From an uncultured Selenomonadales bacterium (GTDB taxonomy: Bacteria; Bacillota; Negativicutes; Acidaminococcales; Acidaminococcaceae): a DNA stretch of 64,000 nucleotides. Under the pieces are notes generated by a model. It was not told the origin of the DNA and ran no database searches. It worked only from the letters and a program-made list of their open reading frames with translations. The translations under genes were made by a program, and so were the position numbers. The DNA is taken from NCBI GenBank assembly GCA_900315345.1, contig OMYP01000007.1, forward strand, positions 62,001 through 126,000, in the 5' to 3' direction. This document shows positions 1 to 8,067 of the stretch, one piece after another. Within the stretch, counting starts at the first letter, position 1. The number at the start of each line of letters is the position of its first letter.

Positions 1-473
1 TCGCTTTCCCCGTTCAGGGCGGCCTGGTCCAGTTTTAGTTCCCCTACCAATAAAATGCCATCTACCGGCACTTTATCACCGCTTTCCAACTGAACTGCGT
101 CACCGGTTACAATGTCATCGATCCGGATCTCCGTAGGTTCCCCATTCCGCCATACTTTGCAGGTAATGCGGCTGGCTTCCTCCTGCAATTTCTGGAAAGC
201 ATTTTCGTTATTGTACTCCGACCATGTAGAAACAAAAGTGGCCAGTATGATGGCCACAAAAATTCCCGCCGTTTCAAGCCAGTCCGCATGTCCCATGTAC
301 GCAAAGACAACATTGACAAGCAGCGCTACCATCAGGATCCGGATGATAGGATCCTGAAAGTTATCCAGCAGCTTGTCAAAAAAAGTTTGTTGAGGCGGTT
401 TACTTAATGCATTGTTACCGAATTTTTTTAATGATTGGGCAGCTTCCTCGCTGGTCAATCCGACTTTTTTCAT
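1..473 (-). CDS. P-type cation-transporting ATPase, N-terminal part (cut by window edge)
   Basis: This is the first ~157 residues of a P-type ATPase; the rest lies beyond position 1. Visible in order are a cation-ATPase N-terminal segment (about residues 1-55), two hydrophobic segments (about 57-95) and the start of the actuator domain, ending in LDQAALNGES, where this family carries its conserved TGES-like loop. The start without a signal peptide and this order resemble the P2 (calcium, PMCA/SERCA-like) group, which moves cations across the inner membrane with ATP. The ATG at 471-473 follows an AAGGAGA ribosome site. The ion cannot be decided because the phosphorylation and TM4-6 motifs are outside the window. 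Confidence 0.85.
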   Translation of the reverse strand, partial: MKKVGLTSEEAAQSLKKFGNNALSKPPQQTFFDKLLDNFQDPIIRILMVALLVNVVFAYMGHADWLETAGIFVAIILATFVSTWSEYNNENAFQKLQEEASRITCKVWRNGEPTEIRIDDIVTGDAVQLESGDKVPVDGILLVGELKLDQAALNGES

Positions 474-504
474 GGATTCTCCTTGCAAACTTAAATTTGT
501 GTAC

Positions 505-700
505 ATAATATTATGCGGCAGGGGAAAGGCGTGAGCAAACCGTCGGAGGCGATTGTGTCATTCCATGAGATGAAATTCGCCGTCGTGGCGAGACTGTTAC
601 GATAAAAGTTCAAGAAGCAAGCCCGCAGGGCGAAGCTGATTGAAAACTTTTATCTATACGGTGACGGGTTTGCGATGCCTTTGCCTGACAGCATAACTTT
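505..700. repeat. Intergenic palindromic repeat, family B copy 1
   Basis: About 180 bp between the ybjN-like gene (upstream on the minus strand) and the P-type ATPase. Outer arms at 513-541 and 663-690 are imperfectly complementary. An inner perfect 10-bp inverted repeat, GATAAAAGTT at 601-610 with its complement at 645-654, forms a second hairpin. The sequence around 563-592 (CATGAGATGAAATTCGCCGT) matches the copy at 27328-27441, which lacks the inner hairpin. Each copy lies just 3' of a minus-strand gene. Confidence 0.6.
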
Positions 701-726
701 GGCACACAAACTTCAATTTTCTTCCC

Positions 727-1266
727 TTAGTGCACAGGACGGATGGGGCGCTCATCCTCCGCCTCTTCTTCCCCTACATGGACGCCAACAGGACCGCCCA
801 CCACTGCAGGCAGACGCAGCAGCTCACTTTCCAGATGGGGCTGGATCACATTCAGCAGCATCACCATGATCACTTCCGGATCAAAGGTCTCGTCATTGGC
901 AATCAGGCTGCAGTCCAGTTCCAGATTTCCATCGGGAGTTACAATATATTTGAAGGCGCCGAAACGCTGGTTCAGCTGGTTCAGATACTCCAGCACCCTG
1001 CCCCGGTTCTCCTCATTGACTGCTTTATGCCCTACCAATACTTTGATCATCCCGTAAATGGAATCGTTCAGCAATACCTGGACAAACTGCTGCTGTCCGG
1101 CCGTCTGCAACCCGCTGAAATAAATTACGGTACGGAACTGGTCATCGTATTCTTCCTTATGGAAGCCGCTTACTTCCCGTTCTTTCATGAACGCGTCAAA
1201 TTTTTCCGCTTTTACTCTGGGCTGGTTTCCCATGTTCATCTGATCGCCAACATTTTCAATTGCCAT
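727..1266 (-). CDS. YbjN-family protein
   Basis: A 179-residue soluble protein with no signal peptide or membrane segment. The central part (about residues 20-150) resembles the YbjN domain, a fold related to type III secretion chaperones: VLLNDSIYGMIKVLVGHKAV, then alternating strands and helices with a conserved NDETFDPEVIM stretch. YbjN proteins are linked to stress responses in other bacteria but their biochemical role is unsettled. The C-terminus is acidic (VGEEEAEDERPIRP) and probably disordered. A GAGAGG ribosome site precedes the ATG. A likely promoter has TTGACA at 1313-1318 and AATAAA at 1290-1295 with 17-bp spacing. Confidence 0.7.
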   Translation of the reverse strand: MAIENVGDQMNMGNQPRVKAEKFDAFMKEREVSGFHKEEYDDQFRTVIYFSGLQTAGQQQFVQVLLNDSIYGMIKVLVGHKAVNEENRGRVLEYLNQLNQRFGAFKYIVTPDGNLELDCSLIANDETFDPEVIMVMLLNVIQPHLESELLRLPAVVGGPVGVHVGEEEAEDERPIRPVH

Positions 1267-1330
1267 AATCGCACCTCTCTGATAATTTTTTTATTAATGG
1301 TTTAACTGATTTTGTCAAAGTAAAACTTAC

Positions 1331-1399
1331 GGAACCGCTGATTAATTCATCCGCACGCTTACTCTGTGTAAGCGCTCAAACTCATTTAATCAGCAGTTC
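1331..1399. repeat. Family A inverted-repeat element, copy 1
   Basis: Terminal inverted repeats GGAACCGCTGATTAA (1331-1345) and its near-complement at 1385-1399 match at 13 of 15 positions. The interior carries CGCTTACTCTGTGTAAGCG, itself a small palindrome. Read on the minus strand it matches both ends of the longer copy at 22264-22428, with about 100 bp of interior missing. It lies between the ABC transporter stop and the ybjN-like promoter. Confidence 0.75.
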
Positions 1400-1417
1400 A
1401 TTATAAATTTCATTATA

Positions 1418-3154
1418 TCACAGGGCTTCTTTTTCTTTCCAGTACAGGGAATGATTTTCCTTATCCAAGTATAGCACATTCTGGTGATATTTGCTTAAGG
1501 TACTCCGGTGCCCTACGCTGACCAGCGTAGTGGAGGAAGCATCCGTCATCAGCAGTGTGTAGACCTTGGCTTCTGTTTCTTCGTCCAAAGCAGACGATGC
1601 TTCATCCAGGAACAGCCACAGGGGTTTGTAGATCAGGGCCCGTACAAAGGCCAGCCGCTGCTGTTCCCCGATGGAAAGGACATGGCTCCAGTCCGCTTCA
1701 ATGTAGAGTTTTTCAAACAGATAGCCGATGCTGCAGGAGTCCATCAGTTCTTTTAATTCTTCATCCGTCCGTGTCTTTGTGCCGGGATATAACAGGGATT
1801 CCTTTAACGTTCCCAAAGGCAGGTAAGGACGCTGGGGAATAAACATGATCCTGTCGTCGGCGGGAATTTCCAGTGTTCCCTTGGCATAGGGCCAGATACC
1901 GGCCAGCACCCGCAGCAGGGTACTTTTCCCGCTGCCGGAAACGCCTTTGATCAGCACATTGGTTCCGGGTTCCAGCGTAAAGGAAACCTGTTTTAACACA
2001 GAAGAACCGTCCGGCAGGTCCACATCCATTTCCCGGGCAATGATATTTTCCGAAGGGCTTACCTTCCGATCCAAATCTTTCTGGGCATTTTCCTGTTTCA
2101 CCTGCTGCATGTGGAGGCCGAAACCGGTGAGACGTTCTACCACGGCCTGCCATTCCGCAATGGAGGAATACATGTCAACAAAATAGGACAAACTTTCCTG
2201 TACCCGTCCGAAAGCACTGGATATCTGCATCAGGCCCCCCAGTGTGATTTCTTTTGCCAGATACCGGGGCATGGCAACCACCAGAGGGAAGATGATGGCG
2301 ATCTGTGAGTACCAGCTGTTCAGCCAGGTCAGCTGTTTCTGCTTTTTAATGATATTCCAGAAATTGTCCAGCAGCAGGGTAAAGCGTTTTTTGAACACGC
2401 TGCCTTCATGGCCTTCCCCGCTGTAAAAAGCCACGCTTTCCGCATTTTCACGCATACGCATCATGGCAAAACGGAAATCCGCTTCGTATTTCTGCTGCAC
2501 AAAGTTCAGGCCCACCAGCCTGTTGCCAACTTTATACGTCAGCCAGGTCCCTATGATGGAATATAACAGGGCCGTCCACACCAGATAGCCGGGAATATGG
2601 ATATCCATGCCCGCCAGTTTAAATTGCAGGGGGCCGGACAGGTTGTAAAGGATCACAACAAAAGAAGCGAATGTGGTAAAGGCCTTCAGGATGCCGATGC
2701 CGAACCGCAGGGTATATTCTACGAACAGGCGGACGTCTTCACTGATACGCTGGTCCGGGTTATCTGTGGCCGTGCCGAACATCTGGAGGCGGTAATAGGT
2801 CTTATGCTCCAGCCATTCGTCGATATACCGGTTGGTGAGCCAGCGGCGCCAGTTGATGATCAGCACCTGCTGCAGGTAAAAGGCGTACACGGCCAAAATA
2901 ATATAAATAAATGCCAGCCAGCTGAAATGAAACAGCTCGGAAAATATTTTTTCTTTTTCGTAATTTTGCAGGGCGCTGTAAAAAATATTGTACCACTGGT
3001 TCAGCTGCACCAGCATGAATACCACGCCCAGGGTCAGGGCGACGATTGCAAGGAGCAGCAGGTACGCCTTCTTTTTCTCTTCACTCTGCCAGTATGATTT
3101 TGTCAGCGCCCAGACATTTTTCAGAAAGCGGACGCTGTCATCCATTTTTTTCAT
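1418..3154 (-). CDS. SbmA/YddA-like ABC transporter, fused permease and ATPase
   Basis: A 578-residue half transporter: a membrane domain with about six helices (roughly residues 20-330), then an ATPase domain. Walker A is GVSGSGKST, the signature loop is SIGEQQRLAF and Walker B is LWLFLDEASSALD, all intact. The membrane domain has the EWLEHKTYYRLQ and NPDQRI motifs of the ABCD/YddA/SbmA-BacA group; members move peptides, cobalamin or fatty acyl compounds and usually act as homodimers in the inner membrane. The substrate cannot be told here. The ATG at 3154 is preferred over the ATG four codons upstream because TGGAGA sits at proper distance before it. It appears monocistronic. Confidence 0.88.
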   Translation of the reverse strand: MKKMDDSVRFLKNVWALTKSYWQSEEKKKAYLLLLAIVALTLGVVFMLVQLNQWYNIFYSALQNYEKEKIFSELFHFSWLAFIYIILAVYAFYLQQVLIINWRRWLTNRYIDEWLEHKTYYRLQMFGTATDNPDQRISEDVRLFVEYTLRFGIGILKAFTTFASFVVILYNLSGPLQFKLAGMDIHIPGYLVWTALLYSIIGTWLTYKVGNRLVGLNFVQQKYEADFRFAMMRMRENAESVAFYSGEGHEGSVFKKRFTLLLDNFWNIIKKQKQLTWLNSWYSQIAIIFPLVVAMPRYLAKEITLGGLMQISSAFGRVQESLSYFVDMYSSIAEWQAVVERLTGFGLHMQQVKQENAQKDLDRKVSPSENIIAREMDVDLPDGSSVLKQVSFTLEPGTNVLIKGVSGSGKSTLLRVLAGIWPYAKGTLEIPADDRIMFIPQRPYLPLGTLKESLLYPGTKTRTDEELKELMDSCSIGYLFEKLYIEADWSHVLSIGEQQRLAFVRALIYKPLWLFLDEASSALDEETEAKVYTLLMTDASSTTLVSVGHRSTLSKYHQNVLYLDKENHSLYWKEKEAL

Positions 3155-3192
3155 AGAAATCTCCATTCCGCCGTTGGCCGACGGCGCAAACA

Positions 3193-3221
3193 GTAGTGAA
3201 AGCTACAATCTTTCACACTAC
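3193..3221 (-). promoter_or_regulatory. Hairpin or operator upstream of the ABC transporter
   Basis: GTAGTG-AAAG and CTTTCA-CACTAC form a near-perfect inverted repeat 40-65 bp upstream of the ABC transporter start. In RNA it folds to a ~10-bp stem with a 2-nt bulge; in DNA it could bind a dimeric regulator. There is no U-tract, so it is not a terminator. Confidence 0.35.
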
Positions 3222-3308
3222 AGAAGCTTCATTGTTTTTAATCCTGTTGCGAAAACAGCACGGAAGTATGCGTGCCTATTCGTCAGATAAACTACATACC
3301 TATTTTAT

Positions 3309-3351
3309 AAAAAAGAAAAACGCCTGACAAGTGGTTCGCACCTGCCAGGCG
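3309..3351 (-). terminator. Intrinsic terminator after the efflux operon
   Basis: A stem of 13 positions with two mismatches (CGCCTGGCAGGTG against its partner, loop CGAA) is followed on the minus strand by TTTTTCTTTTTT. It lies 115 bp past the RND pump stop codon. Confidence 0.8.
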
Positions 3352-3390
3352 TAAATGTTTACTTACTTTTCACAACCTTACGGCAATTCC

Positions 3391-3455
3391 GCAAAAAATC
3401 CGCTGCCTTTTTCGAGGATCAGGGGAGTTCCCCAAATCCGGCTTCCGTAAGGCAG
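3391..3455 (-). terminator. First of two tandem terminators after the RND pump
   Basis: CTGCCTT at 3403-3409 pairs with AAGGCAG at 3449-3455 around an inner GGGGAACTCCCC hairpin. On the minus strand the stem is followed within four bases by TTTTTT. The + strand also has a T-run after the stem (3459-3465), so it may act in both directions. An alternative pairing of CCTTACGG (3376-3383) with CCGTAAGG (3445-3452) is possible. Confidence 0.5.
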
Positions 3456-3464
3456 AGTGTTTTT

Positions 3465-6400
3465 TTATGCCTCGTTGACTTCTTTATGTTTATTGCGGCT
3501 GAAGAACCGTTCCACCACAACAAACAGCACCGGGATCAGGAAGATACCTACAAAGGTGTTGAAGGTCATACCGCCTACAACCGCGTTACCCATGGACACA
3601 CGGGAACCGGCGCCGGGGCCGGTGGCAATGGCCAGAGGCAGACAGCCTAAAATAAATGCGAAGGACGTCATCAGAATGGGCCGCAGACGAAGGTGGGCCG
3701 CATTGATGGCTGCCGTCACCACATCCTGTCCGTTTTCCAGGTTCATCTTGGCAAATTCCACGATCAGGATAGCGTTTTTCGCCGCCAGCCCGATGAGCAT
3801 GATCATAGCAACCTGCATGTAAATGTCATTCTGCTGGCCCCGGAGGAACTGGGAACCCAGGCAGCCCATAACCGCCGGCGGAACCGACAGTAATACGGCG
3901 ATGGGGATGGTCCAGCTTTCGTACAGGGCGCACAGTACCAGGAATACGAATACCAGGGAAATGGCATACAGACCGTAGGCCTGGTTGCCGGCTTCCCGTT
4001 CGTCCCGGCTCTGGTCTGTCCATTCATAGGTGTACGTAGTAGGCAGCACCTCGTGCGCTACTTCTTCCAAGGCCGCCATGGCCTGGCCGGTAGAATACCC
4101 GTCTGCCGGGGAACCGGCGATCTTGAAGGCGCTGGCGCCATTGAACCGGGTAATGGAGGGAACCGTCATCTCCGATTCTACGGAGACCAAAGAATCCAGA
4201 GGAACCATTTCCCCTTTAGTGCTGCGCACAAAGAAGAAACGCATATTTTTGATGTCGTCACGGTACTGGGGCTGTGCCTGCATGACTACCTTCCAGGTAC
4301 GGCCGAAGTTATTGAAGTCGTTCACTTCCATACCGCCCAGGAATGTCTGCAGGGTGGCAAAGACACTGGCTACCGGAACATTCAGGGATTCGGCCTTTTC
4401 ACGGTTTACGTTAAACTTATAACCGGGAGTATCCGTATTAAAGGTCGTGTATGCGACACCCACTTCCGGACGCTGGTTGGCTTTCATAACAAACTGCCGG
4501 GCATACTCGTTCATCTGGGTAATGGAGTCGCCGCCCAGATTCATAATGTACATGCTCAGGGAACCGGTACTGGACAGGCCGGGAAGGGCCGGCTCGTTAA
4601 AGGCCATGATATTCATTTCCGGGGTCTGGGCCGCCATGGCATAGGTACGCTGGATCAGTTCAAAAGAACTTGTGGACCGTTTGTCGTAATCTTCCATCAT
4701 GACCGGAATGATTCCGGCGCTGGATTTGGGCGCCATGCTCAGCACGTCGAAACCGTTTACCGGCATAACATATTTTACACCGGGCAGTTCCGCCAGCTTC
4801 CGTGAGAAATCTTCCATCTGCTTCATACCCCGATTGGAAGAGGCCCCTTCCGGAAGGTTATAGGATACCAGATACATGCCCTGGTCTTCATCCGGCACAT
4901 AACCGGTAGGAGTAATTTTAAACAGGAGACCGGTCAGGATACAGATCACCAGCAGACCGCACATCATCAGCTTGGAATAACGGATGCACTTGCCTACCTG
5001 GTTCGTATATTTTGCCAGGGTATTGGCATACCACACATTGAACCGGTAAATCACTTTGCCGATAATGCCTTTGTTGGACTCTTCGCTGGCTGCGCTTGCG
5101 TGAGGTTTCAGCAGCTTGGCGCACAGGGCAGGCGTCAGGGACAGAGCCACGACGGCAGACAGCATCATGGAAACGGAAATGGTCAGGGCGAACTGCTTGT
5201 ACAGCTGGCCGGTTGAACCGCTCATAAAGGAAATTGGCACAAATACTGCGGCCAGCACGCAGGCGATGGCCACAACAGGGCCCGACACTTCTTTCATGGC
5301 CCGGTAAGTTGCTTCTTTCGGGGAAAGACCTGTTTCCTGGATATGATGCTCTACTGCTTCCACCACTACGATGGCGTCGTCCACCACCAGGCCGATGGCC
5401 AGGATCATGGCAAACATGGACAGGGTATTGATGGAAAAACCCAGCAGCACGAAGGCGCCAAAAGTGCCGATCAGGGAAACGGGGACCGCCAACATGGGAA
5501 CCAGGGTGGCCCGCATATTACCCAGAAAAATATAAACTACGATCAGCACCAGGACCAGGGCTTCAAAAAAGGTATGGGCAACCTTCTCCAGAGATTCCTT
5601 GATGAACTGGGTCTTATCCATGGCAATGATCAGTTTCATATCCGGAGGGAAGCGGGTCTCCGCATCTTCCAGTACTTTCCGGATCTCCGCTACGGTATCG
5701 ATGGCATTGGCATCGGTAGTCAGGGATATCGGGTAAACGACTGAATCGCCGCCTGCGCCTTTATCCAGGAACAGGGAAGAAGGGGTATCCATACGTTCGC
5801 CTTCATAAATGTCAGCGATATCTTTCAGTTTCATGATCTGCCCGTTTGACGCACGGACAATAATGTTTCCGAATTCTTCCGGTGTTTTCAGACGGCCCTG
5901 GGCGCTGGCGGAATATTTCATTTCCTGGTCGTTGGTGGTAGGTTTGGAACCGATTGAACCAACCGGCGCCTGGATGTTCTGGTTCTGGATGGCAGCCGCA
6001 ATATCAGAAGCTGTCAGTCCCAGCTGGGCCATAAGGTCCGGTTTTATTTCCACGCGCATGGAATATTCGGGACCGTATTCGCCTACAGAAGAAACACCTT
6101 TGACGCGCTTGATCGGGTCGACTACGTTAGACGCCCCATAAGCTTTCAGGAACATGCCGTCGTAGGTCTTGTTAGGCGATGTCAGGGCAAAATACATAAT
6201 GGTCTGGGAAGACATCTTTGCCGTGGTGATACCGTACTGGGCAACCTCCGTAGGCATGGAAGCCTTAGCCTGGTCTACACGGTTCTGCACTTCTACGGAA
6301 GCGATGTCGCCGTTTTTTTCCAGGTTGAAGTTTACGTCCAATACGTAACGGCCGGTATTGGTAGAAGTGGACCGCATGTCCCGCATATTTTCTACGCCGT

Positions 6401-6608
6401 TGACTTTCTGTTCAATAGCCTGGGCGATAGATTCTTCTACCGTTGTAGCATTGGCGCCAACATAGTTGGTTTCTACTTCAATCTGGGGTTTTGTAATATT
6501 GGGATACTGTGCAATAGGGAGGCTGAACCCCGCAATTACGCCCGCAAAGACGATAATCAGGGACAGGGCTATTGCAAATATCGGTCTGTCGATAAAGAAC
6601 TTAGCCAC
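3465..6608 (-). CDS. acrB: RND multidrug efflux pump, inner-membrane subunit (HAE1 family)
   Basis: The 1047-residue length is that of AcrB/MexB. The N-terminus (FIDRPIFAIALSLIIVFAG) is the usual first helix. The TM4 proton-relay pair is present in GLVVDDAIVVVEAVEH and the TM10 lysine in AAKNAILIVEF. Two large periplasmic loops follow TM1 and TM7, as in the family. It exports drugs, bile acids or other amphiphiles using proton flow, with a periplasmic adaptor and an outer-membrane channel. The start codon is GTG at 6608 with AGGAGG eight bases upstream. The adaptor gene ends 12 bp upstream. Two terminators follow. No TolC-like channel gene is nearby. Confidence 0.97.
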   Translation of the reverse strand: MAKFFIDRPIFAIALSLIIVFAGVIAGFSLPIAQYPNITKPQIEVETNYVGANATTVEESIAQAIEQKVNGVENMRDMRSTSTNTGRYVLDVNFNLEKNGDIASVEVQNRVDQAKASMPTEVAQYGITTAKMSSQTIMYFALTSPNKTYDGMFLKAYGASNVVDPIKRVKGVSSVGEYGPEYSMRVEIKPDLMAQLGLTASDIAAAIQNQNIQAPVGSIGSKPTTNDQEMKYSASAQGRLKTPEEFGNIIVRASNGQIMKLKDIADIYEGERMDTPSSLFLDKGAGGDSVVYPISLTTDANAIDTVAEIRKVLEDAETRFPPDMKLIIAMDKTQFIKESLEKVAHTFFEALVLVLIVVYIFLGNMRATLVPMLAVPVSLIGTFGAFVLLGFSINTLSMFAMILAIGLVVDDAIVVVEAVEHHIQETGLSPKEATYRAMKEVSGPVVAIACVLAAVFVPISFMSGSTGQLYKQFALTISVSMMLSAVVALSLTPALCAKLLKPHASAASEESNKGIIGKVIYRFNVWYANTLAKYTNQVGKCIRYSKLMMCGLLVICILTGLLFKITPTGYVPDEDQGMYLVSYNLPEGASSNRGMKQMEDFSRKLAELPGVKYVMPVNGFDVLSMAPKSSAGIIPVMMEDYDKRSTSSFELIQRTYAMAAQTPEMNIMAFNEPALPGLSSTGSLSMYIMNLGGDSITQMNEYARQFVMKANQRPEVGVAYTTFNTDTPGYKFNVNREKAESLNVPVASVFATLQTFLGGMEVNDFNNFGRTWKVVMQAQPQYRDDIKNMRFFFVRSTKGEMVPLDSLVSVESEMTVPSITRFNGASAFKIAGSPADGYSTGQAMAALEEVAHEVLPTTYTYEWTDQSRDEREAGNQAYGLYAISLVFVFLVLCALYESWTIPIAVLLSVPPAVMGCLGSQFLRGQQNDIYMQVAMIMLIGLAAKNAILIVEFAKMNLENGQDVVTAAINAAHLRLRPILMTSFAFILGCLPLAIATGPGAGSRVSMGNAVVGGMTFNTFVGIFLIPVLFVVVERFFSRNKHKEVNEA

Positions 6609-6620
6609 TTAGGTTACCTC

Positions 6621-7784
6621 CTACTGTTTGCTTTCGTTGCTCAGGTCGGCTTCCGTCATGGCGGCAGGTTTTACTTCGGACCCTTTGTTTACTTTCTGGA
6701 TGCCTTCCACTACCAGGGTCTCGTCTCCGTTCAGGCCGCTTTCCACAAGCCACAGCTTGCCCACCCGGGCACCCAGGGTAACTTCTTTCATATCAACTTT
6801 ATTGTCGCTGCCAACAGTAAATACAAATTTTTTGTACAGCATTTCTTTTACTGCCCGCTGGGGAACCAGCATGGCATTTTTGATGGTTCCCGCGTTGGCC
6901 TGGAGACGGGCGAACATACCGGGCATCAGGATATTGTTATCGTTGCTGAAGCGGGCCTTCAGTGTGAGGGCGCCGGTTCCGCTGCCGATCTCACGGTCCA
7001 CCTGGTCCACCGTGCCGGCGCCGGTATAGACGCTGCCGTCAGACAAAATCAGCTTTAAATCTTCCAGGGCTTTGGCGCCGGAATCGGAATGGGCCTTGGA
7101 AAGCTGCAGGTATTCATTTTCAGACATGCTGAACTTGATCCGCACCGGGTTGGTGTTACTCATAGTGGCCAGTACGGTCTGCCCTGCCGCAACAAAATTT
7201 CCAACAGACAGATCGCTGGTGCTGATCTTGCCAGAGAAAGGCGCCTTTACTTCCGTATCCCCCATGTTGATCTGGGCATTTTCCAAAATCGCTTCCTGGG
7301 CCGCTACCTGAGCTTTTGCAGAATCCCGCTGGGCCACAGCCAGATCATACTGCTGTTTGGATACGGCATTCTGCTCAAACAATTTGGCATAACGTTCCGC
7401 ATCCGCGTTCAGCCGGTTGTATTCCGTACGGGCAGCCGCAAGGCCTGCCTGGGCATTCAGCACGTTGGCCTTATAGGTCCGCTGGTCAATAGTGAACAGG
7501 ACCTGACCGGCTTCCACCCAGTCGCCGCCGTTAAAATTCTTACTGGTAATTTTACCGGAAACATTGGCAGTCAGCTTCGCTTCCTGCTGGGCTTCCACAA
7601 AACCGGTAAATTCATGCACATTAGGCGTATCCCGTTTGATCACCTGCATCGTCTTGACCGGTACGACCGCAGCGGCTTTCTGCTGAGCCTGTTTGTTGCC
7701 GCAGCCGGCAAACACTAACAATCCGGAAACCGCCAGAGCTACCGCCAGGCTTTTCCCCCATTTCCCACGGAAATTACATAACAT
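6621..7784 (-). CDS. acrA: RND efflux periplasmic adaptor lipoprotein
   Basis: A 387-residue membrane fusion protein. The N-terminus has a basic stretch and a hydrophobic core ending in a lipobox (LLVFAGC), so it should be a lipoprotein. A lipoyl-like half motif (EAKLTANVSGKI), an alpha-helical hairpin (about residues 95-165, rich in Ala, Gln and Glu), the second lipoyl half (VKAPFSGKISTSDLSVGNFV) and beta-barrel and membrane-proximal domains follow, as in AcrA/MexA. The ATG at 7784 is favoured over the TTG two codons upstream because GGGGAGG then has nine-base spacing. It is the first gene of the acrAB pair; no adjacent TetR-type repressor is present. Confidence 0.95.
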   Translation of the reverse strand: MLCNFRGKWGKSLAVALAVSGLLVFAGCGNKQAQQKAAAVVPVKTMQVIKRDTPNVHEFTGFVEAQQEAKLTANVSGKITSKNFNGGDWVEAGQVLFTIDQRTYKANVLNAQAGLAAARTEYNRLNADAERYAKLFEQNAVSKQQYDLAVAQRDSAKAQVAAQEAILENAQINMGDTEVKAPFSGKISTSDLSVGNFVAAGQTVLATMSNTNPVRIKFSMSENEYLQLSKAHSDSGAKALEDLKLILSDGSVYTGAGTVDQVDREIGSGTGALTLKARFSNDNNILMPGMFARLQANAGTIKNAMLVPQRAVKEMLYKKFVFTVGSDNKVDMKEVTLGARVGKLWLVESGLNGDETLVVEGIQKVNKGSEVKPAAMTEADLSNESKQ

Positions 7785-8067
7785 AAACAAAGTCCTCCCC
7801 GAAATCTACAGCCAAAGGCTTTCCAACTTATGGAACCGCGTATCCATTCGTCTGTACTTTTCTGAAAAAATGAAGCGCAAACAATCACGCAATCCAAAAT
7901 CAAAATAATAACAGAATTAATCACCATGCCGAAACTTTCCCAGTTTTCAGCATGTTTTACATTATAATTGAAAATAGGGAAAAGCGCAACTCCGGTATTT
8001 TTCGATTTATATTCTGTTTTCTCCGTTTTACTCTAAAATTCTCGCTTTTTCTTTCCCGGCTGACTGG
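7785..8067. other. Intergenic region upstream of acrAB
   Basis: AT-rich stretch of 283 bp between the efflux operon and the upstream secreted-protein gene. Apart from the ribosome site of acrA I see no strong promoter, terminator, repeat or small gene. It must hold the acrAB promoter unless the upstream gene is co-transcribed. Confidence 0.4.

Noticed and set aside
730-1305. 191-codon + strand frame opposite the ybjN-like gene
   Set aside because: Shadow of a conserved minus-strand gene; composition is unlike a real protein and the minus-strand gene has promoter and ribosome site.
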